From NCBI GenBank assembly GCA_903911925.1, contig CAIWFH010000151.1, forward strand, positions 62,001 through 126,000: a DNA stretch of 64,000 nt, given 5' to 3'. The notes beneath the pieces are model-generated. The model saw only the letters and a program-made list of their open reading frames with translations. It was not told the origin of the DNA and did not search any database. This document shows positions 17,789 through 25,979 of the stretch, in pieces. Origin of the DNA: an uncultured Acidobacteriaceae bacterium (GTDB taxonomy: Bacteria; Acidobacteriota; Terriglobia; Terriglobales; Acidobacteriaceae). Each line of letters begins with the position of its first letter. Position 1 is the stretch's first letter. Position numbers and translations under genes: made by a program.

Positions 17789-18817
17789 TTAATCCTCGCG
17801 CTTGGGGTGGCTGCGGACAGACTTCTCGATGGCCTTCCACTTGGCGCGGGTTTCTTTCGCCAGCCTGGGGTCGAGTTTGCGCTCAAGATGCACCAGTTCC
17901 TTCTGCATCTTGAGGTAGTTGGCCAGGCGGGCAGGCTCAACCGCCGCTGCGCCCACCGCGCAGCCGGGCTCGCCGGCGTGGGCGCAGTCGCGAAAGCGGC
18001 AACTCCCAGCCAGCGCCACGATGTCGTCAAAGCTGTCGGCCAGGTCTTCGGTGGAGGCCCACAACTGCACTTCGCGCAATCCCGGCAGGTCCATCAGCAG
18101 CCAGCCGCCGGGCATTACGAAGAGTTGGCGCGTGGTGGTGGTGTGGCGGCCGCGATCATCTGCGCTGACAGTGTTGGTTCTTTGGCGCTCGTCGCCCAGG
18201 AGGCGGTTCAAGATGGTTGACTTGCCGACGCCCGAGGAGCCGATGAGCGCTGCTGTCTCGCCGGGCTTGAGTTGCGCGGGCAGAGCGTCGAGTTCGCGGT
18301 CGCTTTTGGCGCTCAGCGCCAGCACCTGCACACCGGGGCTTAGCCGCTCAGTCTTCGCAATTACGTCGGCAAGGTCGAGGCCAAGCTCGCCGGCGAGGTC
18401 GGACTTGTTGAGCAGCACCACGGGCCGCGCGCCGCTTTCCCGCGCCATCACCAGGTAGCGCTCAATGCGCCGCTCGTTGTAGTCGCGATCGAGACCGCTC
18501 ACGATAAAGAGCACGTCGATGTTGGCGGCCAGCACCTGCTCGCGCACTTCGCGCTCGGGCTGCTTGCGGCTGAGTTTGCTTTTGCGCTCAAGCACCTTCA
18601 CAATGACCGCGGCATCGTCGCGCAGCACCACCCAGTCACCGACGGCAGGCCAAAGGGTTGCGCTGCGGCGCAGCAAGCCGCTCACGCTGGTGTCCACTTC
18701 GCCGGCTTCAGTCCAAACCAGAAAACGGCCGTGGTTGGCTGAGGCCACGCGGCCGGGCAGACCAACTGCAAGCTGGTCCGCAAAGAAACTGCTCCATCCA
18801 ATTTGTTCGAGATTCAC
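17789..18817 (-). CDS. rsgA: Ribosome small-subunit-dependent GTPase A
   Basis: RsgA (YjeQ) is a circularly permuted GTPase that helps mature the 30S subunit. Its 342 residues hold an N-terminal OB-fold, then the G motifs in permuted order: LLNKSDLAG (G4), LSAKSD (G5), GSSGVGKSTILNRL (G1) and DLPGLRE (G3). A C-terminal zinc site follows with spacing C-x4-C-x1-H-x5-C, in CRFRDCAHAGEPGC. The C-terminus is lysine/arginine-rich. The gene ends 28 bases before the rnpB 5' end, so transcription may run into rnpB. Confidence 0.97.
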   Translation of the reverse strand: MNLEQIGWSSFFADQLAVGLPGRVASANHGRFLVWTEAGEVDTSVSGLLRRSATLWPAVGDWVVLRDDAAVIVKVLERKSKLSRKQPEREVREQVLAANIDVLFIVSGLDRDYNERRIERYLVMARESGARPVVLLNKSDLAGELGLDLADVIAKTERLSPGVQVLALSAKSDRELDALPAQLKPGETAALIGSSGVGKSTILNRLLGDERQRTNTVSADDRGRHTTTTRQLFVMPGGWLLMDLPGLREVQLWASTEDLADSFDDIVALAGSCRFRDCAHAGEPGCAVGAAAVEPARLANYLKMQKELVHLERKLDPRLAKETRAKWKAIEKSVRSHPKRED

Positions 18818-19103
18818 TTGGGATCATCCTCTCCATTGGTTAGCGGGAGACACACCTCAACCGGCCCCGGCCGGCGAGGCAGTGCGTGAGAGGACGAATT
18901 AGGCAATGACGTTCAGCGGCGCTCCGTGTAGTGCCAATGTACCAAATGGACAGCTGCCGAGGACAGTTTCCGCCCGTGCTTTAATCATTTGAATCGGCAA
19001 GTCGCCTGCAATCATCCATTTCCAGCAGAGGGCCTCCCGCGGCAAGAACAGGGTACAACTCTCGCGAGTTATCCCCGGATTCCCACAAGTCAAGGAGATC
19101 CCA

Positions 19104-19490
19104 ATGAAGATTGTTACGATGATCGCGCGCTATTTGCTGGGCCTGATGTTCCTGGTCTTCGGGTCCAACATGTTTCTAAATTTGATTCCCATGGGGCCCA
19201 TGCCGACAGGGGTTGCAGGACAGTTTTCGGCCGCGCTGTTTGCAGCGCACTACTTCTACGTGGTGGGCGCAATCATGGTTGTCTCAGGAGTTTTGCTGCT
19301 GGCGAACCGGTTTGTGGGGCTGGGGCTGGTTCTGCTTGGACCTGTGCTGTTCAACATTCTGACGTATCACCTGCTGATGAACCCGAGCGGCATCGGAATG
19401 GGTGCGTTTGCCACGCTGCTTTGGCTGCTAGTGGCCTGGGAGCACCGGATCATGTTTGAAAGGTTGTTTGCCGCGCGGCACGAGGAATAA
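19104..19490 (+). CDS. Small DoxX-like integral membrane protein
   Basis: This 128-residue protein has four hydrophobic segments: RYLLGLMFLVFGSNMFL, FYVVGAIMVVSGVLLLANR, LGLVLLGPVLFNILTYHLL and FATLLWLLVAWEH. The start of the first helix resembles the DoxX/DoxD fold. Function is unknown. The start is well supported by AAGGAG 7 bases upstream. It lies 49 bases ahead of lipB on the same strand, but lipB has its own likely -10 box, so co-transcription is uncertain. Confidence 0.78.
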   Translation: MKIVTMIARYLLGLMFLVFGSNMFLNLIPMGPMPTGVAGQFSAALFAAHYFYVVGAIMVVSGVLLLANRFVGLGLVLLGPVLFNILTYHLLMNPSGIGMGAFATLLWLLVAWEHRIMFERLFAARHEE

Positions 19491-19539
19491 CGGCCAGCCC
19501 AATTGAGGTGCGGGGCGGCTGGCTACAATCAAGGTAGCC

Positions 19540-20367
19540 ATGATTCAGTACCTCTATCTCGGGCGAGTAGGCTACGACGAAGGACTGCGGCTTCAGGCAG
19601 AAGTCGCCGCGCTGGTGGGCGAGGGCTGCGCGCAAAACGTGCTGCTGCTGCTGGAACACCCCCCTGTGCTGACGCTGGGCCGCAACGCAAAGCGCGCCAA
19701 TATTCTGGCCTCGGACGAACTGCTGGCCCGGCGCGGGGTCACAATTCACGAGATCAACCGCGGCGGCGATGTGACGTATCACGGGCCGGGCCAACTGGTG
19801 GGCTACCCCATCTTTGACCTGCGCCGCCTGCCCGGCCCGACCGGCGGCCGCATGGGGCCGGTGGATTTTGTCCGGCTGATGGAGGAGGCCCTGATCCGCC
19901 TTTGCGGCGGGTTTGGCGTGTGCGCAGGGCGCATCAAGGGGCTGACCGGCGTTTGGTGCCCTTCTGCGGGCGGCGGGCCTTTGGATGAGGGGGGCGGCGG
20001 GGAGAGGAAGATCGGCGCTATCGGCATTCACGTTTCGCGCGGCATTACCACGCACGGATTCGCATTCAACGTGACGACCAATCTGGCCGACTTCAATTTG
20101 ATTATCCCCTGCGGCATTGCCGATCACGCGGCGACCAGCCTGGAACAGGAAATTGGGAGCCGGGAGAATCTGGATCTAGAGGCGGTGGCCCACCAAGCGG
20201 CGCGGCTCTTCGGGCAGGTATTTGGGCAGCAGGCGCTGGCCTTCGAGAACCTTGCGGCGCTGCGCGCACAGTCCTCGCCGGAGATTCCGGCGGAGGATAC
20301 GCCGGTGCGGGTTCCTGCCGAGGTGGAGAGGTTGACAGGCGCGGCAGAGCGGCCGGTTCAAGCCTGA
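19540..20367 (+). CDS. lipB: Lipoyl(octanoyl) transferase
   Basis: LipB moves octanoyl from acyl-ACP to lipoyl domains as the first step of lipoate assembly. Seen in 275 residues are EHPPVLTLGR, NRGGDVTYHGPGQLVGYPI (the conserved core), KIGAIGIHVSRGITTHGFAFN with the catalytic Lys, and IIPCGI with the acyl-accepting Cys. A glycine-rich insert, SAGGGPLDEGGGG, precedes the Lys segment, and a C-terminal extension of about 35 residues follows the conserved domain. TACAAT lies 11 bases before the ATG, implying a nearly leaderless transcript. The next gene on this strand encodes an E2 with two lipoyl domains, a likely substrate. Confidence 0.96.
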   Translation: MIQYLYLGRVGYDEGLRLQAEVAALVGEGCAQNVLLLLEHPPVLTLGRNAKRANILASDELLARRGVTIHEINRGGDVTYHGPGQLVGYPIFDLRRLPGPTGGRMGPVDFVRLMEEALIRLCGGFGVCAGRIKGLTGVWCPSAGGGPLDEGGGGERKIGAIGIHVSRGITTHGFAFNVTTNLADFNLIIPCGIADHAATSLEQEIGSRENLDLEAVAHQAARLFGQVFGQQALAFENLAALRAQSSPEIPAEDTPVRVPAEVERLTGAAERPVQA

Positions 20368-20388
20368 GAACCTTGACCGATTGAGGTC

Positions 20389-20427
20389 TGTGGTTCCCCG
20401 GTCTCAAAAGCGAGACCGGGGGCACCC
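20389..20427 (+). repeat. Palindromic repeat family A, copy 9
   Basis: CCCCGGTCTC and GAGACCGGGGG pair around AAAAGC. The left end is GTGGTTCCCC and the right end GGGGCACCC. It lies between lipB and the E2 gene. Confidence 0.85.
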
Positions 20428-20551
20428 AAGATTCATTTCCAGTCCGGCCTAAACACCTTGATTCCCGCTCGGCGGGCTTATGCGCCGCAATTTATAATCC
20501 GGCAGGAACCGGGCCCGCAGCATAGGTCCCGCATCGCGGAGAGAGTGATTC

Positions 20552-22108
20552 ATGCCAACCGACGTGGTCATGCCCCAGATGGGCGAGTCAATCTTTGAGG
20601 GCACCATTACCAAGTGGCTTAAAAAGGCCGGCGATGCCGTCGAAAAGGACGAGCCATTGTTTGAGATCTCCACCGACAAGGTGGACGCTGAGATTCCCTC
20701 GCCCGTTTCCGGCGTGCTGAGTGAAATCAAGGTTCCCGAGGGCGCGACCGTCCAGATCAATACCGTGGTTGCTTTGGTGGCTGAGAGCGGGGAACACCAG
20801 GGACCAGGGAACGGGGAACAGGGAACATCCGACGCTGCGGCGACGCCCTCGACTGAAGAGACGATCATGGGGCCAGTAGTCACTGGCGGCACAGACGTGG
20901 TGATGCCGCAGATGGGCGAATCCATCTTTGAGGGCACCATTACCAAGTGGCTCAAGAAGGCCGGCGACCGCGTTGAAAAAGATGAGCCGCTGTTTGAAAT
21001 CTCTACCGACAAAGTGGACGCCGAGATTCCCTCCCCTGTGGCCGGAATCCTGACGGAAATTAGAGTCCTAGAAGGCGCGACGGTCGAAATCAACAAGGTG
21101 GTAGGGGTGATTGGCGGGGGTGCGGTTGCGGCCCCGGAGGCGGTTGCAACAACGCTTGCTGCGCCAGTCGCGGTAGAGGCTGAGGAGCCGGTTGCGCCGG
21201 CAGCTATGCAGGCGCATGGCGGCAGGTTGCGCTCGTCGCCGCTGGTGCGGCGCATCGCCAAAGAGAACAATCTCGACTTGAGCCTGGTTGCGGGAACCGG
21301 CTCGGAAGGCCGCATTACCAAGGAAGACATCCTGCGCCACATGAGCCAGCCGGCCAAAGCAGGGCAACGCACTGGCACCCTGGCGACGGCGGCAAAGCCG
21401 ATGGTGGAGCGAATAGTGCCGCTTACCAAGATGCGGGCCATCATTGCCCAGCGCATGGTTGAGAGCCTGCAGATCAGCCCGCATGTGCACACCGTTTACA
21501 AGGTGGACATGACGCGCATTGTGCGGTTGCGCGAGCGCGAAAAGGCCGGCTTCGAGAAGCGCCACGGCGTCAAACTGACGTTTATGCCCTTCATCGCTTC
21601 CGCGGTCGTCGAGGCGCTGGAGCGGTTCCCGATTGTGAATGCCTCAATGGAGGACGGCTCCATCCACTACCACCGGAACATCAACCTGGGCATCGCGGTT
21701 GCGCTGGAGTGGGGCCTGATTGTGCCGGTGGTGAAGCAGGCCGAGGGCCGCAGTTTTGTTGACTTGGCCCGCGCCATCGCCGACCTGGCCGAGCGCGCGC
21801 GGACCAAGAAACTGATGCCCAACGAGGTTGGGGGGTCTACTTTCACCCTCACCAACTCCGGGCTGTTTGGCGACGAGTTTTCGACCCCCATCATCAACCA
21901 GCCGGACTCAGCCATCCTGGCCATCAGCGGGCTCAAGAAAGAGGCCGTGGTGCTGACCGATGCGGAAGGCAACGACACGATTGCCATCCGGTCAATGGAG
22001 CACTTTTGCCTGGGCTTCGATCACCGGACAATCGACGGTTCGGACGCTTGCCGGTTCATGCTCGAGCTGAAGAAGAGGCTGGAGACGTGGGACAGGACGA
22101 TTGGTTGA
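20552..22108 (+). CDS. sucB: 2-oxo acid dehydrogenase E2 component (dihydrolipoyllysine acyltransferase, 2-oxoglutarate type likely)
   Basis: This core acyltransferase of a 2-oxo acid dehydrogenase complex has 518 residues. Two nearly identical lipoyl domains (about 1-78 and 112-190) each carry the lipoylation motif EISTDKVDAEIPSP. A linker of variable sequence follows each. The subunit-binding domain is at about 228-265 (RSSPLVRRIAKENNLDL). The catalytic domain runs to the end with the active-site FDHRTIDGSDA near residue 490. The first linker contains a repeat-derived stretch at residues 80-93. Assignment to succinyl- rather than acetyl- or branched-chain transferase is tentative; no E1 or E3 gene is in the window. 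Confidence 0.9.
   Translation: MPTDVVMPQMGESIFEGTITKWLKKAGDAVEKDEPLFEISTDKVDAEIPSPVSGVLSEIKVPEGATVQINTVVALVAESGEHQGPGNGEQGTSDAAATPSTEETIMGPVVTGGTDVVMPQMGESIFEGTITKWLKKAGDRVEKDEPLFEISTDKVDAEIPSPVAGILTEIRVLEGATVEINKVVGVIGGGAVAAPEAVATTLAAPVAVEAEEPVAPAAMQAHGGRLRSSPLVRRIAKENNLDLSLVAGTGSEGRITKEDILRHMSQPAKAGQRTGTLATAAKPMVERIVPLTKMRAIIAQRMVESLQISPHVHTVYKVDMTRIVRLREREKAGFEKRHGVKLTFMPFIASAVVEALERFPIVNASMEDGSIHYHRNINLGIAVALEWGLIVPVVKQAEGRSFVDLARAIADLAERARTKKLMPNEVGGSTFTLTNSGLFGDEFSTPIINQPDSAILAISGLKKEAVVLTDAEGNDTIAIRSMEHFCLGFDHRTIDGSDACRFMLELKKRLETWDRTIG
20789..20828 (+). repeat. Family D purine-rich repeat inside the E2 linker
   Basis: Overlapping copies of GGGAAC and CAGGGACCAGGGAAC encode a Gly/Gln/Pro-rich linker segment (ESGEHQGPGNGEQGTSD). 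Similar GGGAC-rich runs precede family A copies 1 and 2. Confidence 0.5.
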
Positions 22109-22207
22109 GGACCCGCGTCCTCGGCGACTTCGGCGTGGGCGCTCTTCGAATCGCAGCCATGCAATATGAAAGACGAGGTATTTGCGGTTCCTTTCGGAGG
22201 GCCGCTT

Positions 22208-22657
22208 TCAGGGTTCTTCTTCGAGAATCCATGGGATTCTTGTCGTAAAGTCGACTGCAAGAACACGGTCACCGAAGCTGACATCCGCTTTCGGAAGTCT
22301 CTTGGGATCTGTGATGTGGAATTCAAATTCAGTGCCTGCATCAGGGCTCAGGCGCTCACCTGCCTCAATCAACTCGCCGGCAAAGAAGAGCCATCCACCA
22401 TACAGCCGTAGTCCCTCAACCAGACCAAGTTCGTACACTTCCCCTTCTTTGTTGGCATCAATTCCCAATTGGTCGAGAAGTGAAAGGAACCCTGCTGGAT
22501 AGGCCAGGGAACGCTGTGCCGCGAAGTTCCCGCAGTAGCTGCATCCGCATTCCTCTGCGCCGCCAGTCCTGATCGAGACATAGGCCTGTCGAGTGAGGTC
22601 GCGGTCATATCGAAAGACCTGATCCCCGACGCGAAGTTCATCCATTTTGCCCGTCAT
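22208..22657 (-). CDS. Uncharacterised protein with a CxC-xx-C motif
   Basis: This probable cytosolic protein of about 149 residues was not recognised as a member of a named family. A GAEECGCSYCGNFAAQR segment carries three closely spaced cysteines that could bind zinc. The rest is a mixed alpha/beta sequence with VYELGLVEGLRLYGGWLFFAGEL and a C-terminal VSFGDRVLAVDFTTRIPW. The frame is open for a further 43 codons upstream, but that part is translated from a dispersed repeat (22690-22755), so the ATG at 22657 (MTGKMDEL) is preferred; MDEL at 22645 is also possible. Confidence 0.65.
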   Translation of the reverse strand: MTGKMDELRVGDQVFRYDRDLTRQAYVSIRTGGAEECGCSYCGNFAAQRSLAYPAGFLSLLDQLGIDANKEGEVYELGLVEGLRLYGGWLFFAGELIEAGERLSPDAGTEFEFHITDPKRLPKADVSFGDRVLAVDFTTRIPWILEEEP

Positions 22658-22689
22658 GGGATTGCCTGTTTCTGTTGCTTGCATTCCCT

Positions 22690-22755
22690 CGGCGGCTAAA
22701 GCCGGTCTCGGGCAAAGCGGGCTTGCGGCACGGCTGAAGCCGTGCCCTTTCAAAG
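22690..22755 (-). repeat. Repeat family B, copy 1
   Basis: Two palindromes are present, GGCTAAAGCC and the 20-bp GGCACGGCTGAAGCCGTGCC, followed by CTTTCAAAGC. The layout matches 38092-38158 and the insert in cca. Confidence 0.75.
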
Positions 22756-22812
22756 CAAACTGAGTTTCCGCAAGCTGCGAAGTCATTCCCTAACTCGTCG
22801 TGCAATCTCAGA

Positions 22813-23811
22813 TCACTTGGGTTCGGACAAGGCCATACCATCGGGCAATTTGCCGGACTGGATGGCGTCGGTGATGTTCCAGCCGGTCGTATCGACTCCA
22901 AGGACCTCGTTGGCTGACTCGCAGGAGACCCATGCCGTGTGGCCATCGCTGCTGACAACCACCTCTTGCGGGTCGGAGGCCACGCCGACAGACTTGATGA
23001 CCTTCAGCGATTTCAAGTCGATTACCGCCAGCGCGTGCTTGGCGGGAATTGCCACCAGCAAGAGTTTTCCGTCCGGGGTGACCGCACTTCCGTAACCCAG
23101 ACCCTCGAGGTTGATCCATTTCTTTACCAGGCCGGTGGCGGTATCAATCACCGCGAGTTGGGGCTTGGTCTGGTCAGAGGTAAACACGTAGCGGTCGTCC
23201 ATGGAAATGGAGATGCGCTGAATCTTTCCGGAAATCGCAATTTGCTTGAGCATCTTGCGCGCGTCCAGATCGAGAACCGAAACGGTCCCCGGTCCGACGT
23301 TGGCAGTGTAGCCGAGCTTGCCGTCGTGGGAGATGGCCAGCATGTGGCTTTCAGGCTGGCCGGTGGGGATGGTGCCGACGATCTTGAGGGTTTTTGGATC
23401 GATGATCGTGACCGATTGGTCGAGTTCGGTGGTGACGTAAAGCAACCCGTCCTTGGGGCCGAAGACGGGCTGATGCGGCCTGACGCCCTTGCCGAAATCA
23501 ATGGTGCCTGTAACCTTTTGCGCGGCGATGTCGATGACCGCCATACTGGAGCCATCGCTTCCGGGCTGACCAACGCCGGAGTCCCCATAAATGGGAACAA
23601 AGGCCATTTTTCCATCGGGCGAGGCGGTCACTTCGTGCCCGGTATTGCCGCCAACCGGGATCTGGGTCACGATGGTGTCGGTGCCCGGATCGTAGATCGC
23701 CAGGTTCTTGTCTCCCTTCTGGACGACAAGCAACTGGCTCTGCTGAGCCAGGGAAAATGGGACCATCAAAGACAAAACGGCGGAAACACTAACAATTCCA
23801 GTCAGTTTCAT
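22813..23811 (-). CDS. Secreted YncE-like beta-propeller protein
   Basis: This 332-residue protein has a signal peptide (SVSAVLSLMVPFSLAQ) and a YncE/NHL-type beta-propeller. It is built from recurrent blades with patterns such as LLVVQKGDKNLAIYDPGT, MAVIDIAAQKVTGTIDFG, VTIIDPKTLKIVGTIPTG, VSVLDLDARKMLKQIAISG, LAVIDTATGLVKKW and LAVIDLKSLKVIKSV. These are characteristic of propellers that bind ligands or DNA in the periplasm; no ligand is evident. The start at 23811 has GAGG 5 bases upstream. It is probably monocistronic, with its own gap on either side. Confidence 0.85.
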   Translation of the reverse strand: MKLTGIVSVSAVLSLMVPFSLAQQSQLLVVQKGDKNLAIYDPGTDTIVTQIPVGGNTGHEVTASPDGKMAFVPIYGDSGVGQPGSDGSSMAVIDIAAQKVTGTIDFGKGVRPHQPVFGPKDGLLYVTTELDQSVTIIDPKTLKIVGTIPTGQPESHMLAISHDGKLGYTANVGPGTVSVLDLDARKMLKQIAISGKIQRISISMDDRYVFTSDQTKPQLAVIDTATGLVKKWINLEGLGYGSAVTPDGKLLLVAIPAKHALAVIDLKSLKVIKSVGVASDPQEVVVSSDGHTAWVSCESANEVLGVDTTGWNITDAIQSGKLPDGMALSEPK

Positions 23812-23884
23812 GGGGGCCTCACAGGTGCTTTCCAATGAATATACCGCACCCGGCATCAGGCTAATCTAAAGAAAGCGCAAGTTT

Positions 23885-24319
23885 CTACTCATGCGGCTGC
23901 CAAGGATCGTAGGTTCCGACGCTCCACGAGTACCCTTCGGGGTCCTTGACGGTGAACTCCCGGCTGCCGTAGGGGGTGTCCTGGAGAGGGCGCGTAACCG
24001 TTGCTCCGGCGGCTTTGGCGCGGGCAAAAGCCGCGTCGGCGTCCGGGACTACGAGGTAGACGGAACGGGTTTCCACGCCGCCGAGTTCCTGGGGGGTCTT
24101 GAAGCCGCGGCCGTAGTCGTCGTCTTTGCCTGAGCCGAGCATGACCATGGCGTTGCCCAGGGTGAGTTCGGCGTGCTCGATGGTTCCGTTCTTCCCTTCG
24201 TAAACGGCATGGCGGGTAAAGCCAAGGGCATTGCAGAGCCAGTTAATGGCGGCCGGGGCGTTGCGGTAGCGGCTGGCGGGCATGATCGGGGACTGAAGAC
24301 TCTTCTCTGCGGTTAACAT
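23885..24319 (-). CDS. VOC/glyoxalase-bleomycin-resistance family protein
   Basis: This 144-residue vicinal-oxygen-chelate protein has an AAINWLCNALGF start helix, IEHAELTLGNAMVMLGS, VYLVVPDADAAFARAKAAGA and a C-terminal YGSREFTVKDPEGYSWSVGTY. Such proteins are metal-dependent lyases or dioxygenases, or drug-binding proteins. The pattern seen here (PhnB/YtjP-like) is mostly uncharacterised. It lies about 100 bases downstream of an AraC-type regulator gene on the same strand, which may control it. Confidence 0.85.
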   Translation of the reverse strand: MLTAEKSLQSPIMPASRYRNAPAAINWLCNALGFTRHAVYEGKNGTIEHAELTLGNAMVMLGSGKDDDYGRGFKTPQELGGVETRSVYLVVPDADAAFARAKAAGATVTRPLQDTPYGSREFTVKDPEGYSWSVGTYDPWQPHE

Positions 24320-24419
24320 CGGACCTCCTCTGTAGCTGAAAGCTACCCTTGGATGATGACCCTGGGCCGTTCAGGAATCTTGGAAAAATCGGAAGTGGGC
24401 CGGATTTGACGAGCAAGGG

Positions 24420-25231
24420 CTATTTTGCCGGAACGTGGTTGGCCCAAAGCGTTTGCCGGGCCGAATAAGACGTGGCATCCATTCCTGAAAACGCCCGAAA
24501 TTCGTTGGCGAAGTGTGACTGGTCGTAGTATCCGCATTCCAGAGCCAGTTCAGCCCAGGGCAAACCGGTTCCGGCGTGCAACTGCTGGACTGCCTTTTGA
24601 AAACGCTGCACCCGGGTCCACGCCTTGGGCGAAAGCCCGACCTCTTCACGAAATACCTGGGAGAAGCGGCGCTCGCTGAGGCCCGCGTTCTTTGCGGCCT
24701 GGCGCACGGTGGACCCTGACGGCGCGCGTTGAAACCAGCCCAGGGCTCCTTCGACTAGTGGATGCCGCTTAGATTTGCGCCGAACCCCTGCGCCAGGAAA
24801 GCCTCAAGGAAATGCAGCCTGCCCTGCGGGGACACAATCTCGCGCAAGCGGTCGCGAAGGATGCAAGCCTGCACGCCCCACACGTCCTCCAGGTCAATGG
24901 AGCGATTACTGAACAAGTGGGCCGCATCGCCGGCAAACGCCGCGAATCCGCCGGGCCTGAACAAGATACCAATGAGGCCGGCCAGGTCGGAAGTGTCGAT
25001 GACCTCGTAGATAGACCGGGCTCCCACGACGAGCGAGGGCGGCATTGGGCGGCCCGGGGCGTTGTCGGGGCAGTCGAGCAGGTAATCGCGGGCAAGGTTG
25101 AGGATCACTTGCGCGCGGCCGTTGGGCAGCACGAGTTCCCTGCTGTGCGGCAGGCTCGAGGCTTGCGCGTACCACAGGGTGCTGATGCAGCGGTCGAGCG
25201 GCGGAGCCGGGGTGTGCTCCAGGTAGATCAC
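24420..25231 (-). pseudogene. AraC-family transcriptional regulator split by a frameshift
   Basis: Two adjacent frames form one AraC-type regulator. The upstream part (25231 to 24755, 158 residues, MIYLEHTPAPPLDRC) is a DUF6597-type sensor domain. The downstream part (to 24420) carries the double helix-turn-helix with LSERRFSQVFREEVGLSPKAW and YYDQSHFANEFRAFSGM. Reading continues naturally between them in the -1 frame as RRKSKRHPLVEGALGWFQ. The break is near the run CCCC at 24785-24788. A one-base deletion, a sequencing error or programmed slippage are all possible; a lesion or error is most likely. It lies just upstream of the VOC gene. Confidence 0.8.
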
Positions 25232-25328
25232 GGTGACCTCGCCTAACGATATACCAAATTCGATGCCGAAATCGTTGGCGAAGGGGCGAAGCGGGAATCC
25301 TCAGCCGGTTTCGCGTATCCTTGGCGGA

Positions 25329-25922
25329 ATGGGCCTTCCCGCCGGCGATGCCGAATTGGTGCAGATTATGGACGCAACGCTGGCCGATGCGGCGCGGCGG
25401 GCGGGGCCGTGGCTGGTTTGCCGCCCGGGCTGTACGCAGTGTTGTTATGGCGCGTTTGCCATCAGTCCGCTTGACGCGCTGCGCCTGCGCACGGGCATGG
25501 ATACGCTGCGTGCGACTCAGCCGGGATTGGCTGCGGACCTGGAGCGGCGGGCGGTTGAATGGATTGCTGCGCACGGACCTGCATTTCCCGGCGACCTGGA
25601 ATCCGGAGTGTTGGGCGAAACCGATGCTGAGCGGGAGCGCTTTGAGGAATTCGCCAACGATGCGGCCTGTCCCGCGCTTGACGCCGCTACCGGGCTCTGC
25701 GACGTGTATGCCTGGCGGCCGATGACCTGCCGCGTTTTTGGGCCGCCGGTGCGCATGGGAGACGGCGATGCCCTGGGTCACTGCGAACTTTGCTTTGAGG
25801 GCGCAAGCGAAGAGCAGGTGGCTGCGTGCGAAATGCCTTTGCCCCACGAAGTTGAGGCCCGGCTGCTCGACGAAATTCCCGCCGGGGGCGAGACGCTGGT
25901 GGCGTTTGCGCTGCTCAGGTAA
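25329..25922 (+). CDS. YkgJ-family cysteine-cluster protein
   Basis: This protein of about 197 residues has the YkgJ/CxxCxxCC-type cysteine cluster, which is thought to bind a metal or an Fe-S centre. CRPGCTQCC lies near residue 35. CPALDAATGLCDVYAWRPMTCRVFG follows in two overlapping pieces, and HCELCFEG comes later. The function of the family is not established. The start was placed at MGLPAGDAELV because the frame upstream lacks family character. It lies about 57 bases ahead of alr on the same strand. Confidence 0.82.
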   Translation: MGLPAGDAELVQIMDATLADAARRAGPWLVCRPGCTQCCYGAFAISPLDALRLRTGMDTLRATQPGLAADLERRAVEWIAAHGPAFPGDLESGVLGETDAERERFEEFANDAACPALDAATGLCDVYAWRPMTCRVFGPPVRMGDGDALGHCELCFEGASEEQVAACEMPLPHEVEARLLDEIPAGGETLVAFALLR

Positions 25923-25979
25923 GGCGAGCGTCCCAATTCTCCAAGTTCCGCCGCGTTAGACTGGTGTTTGGACACCTAC

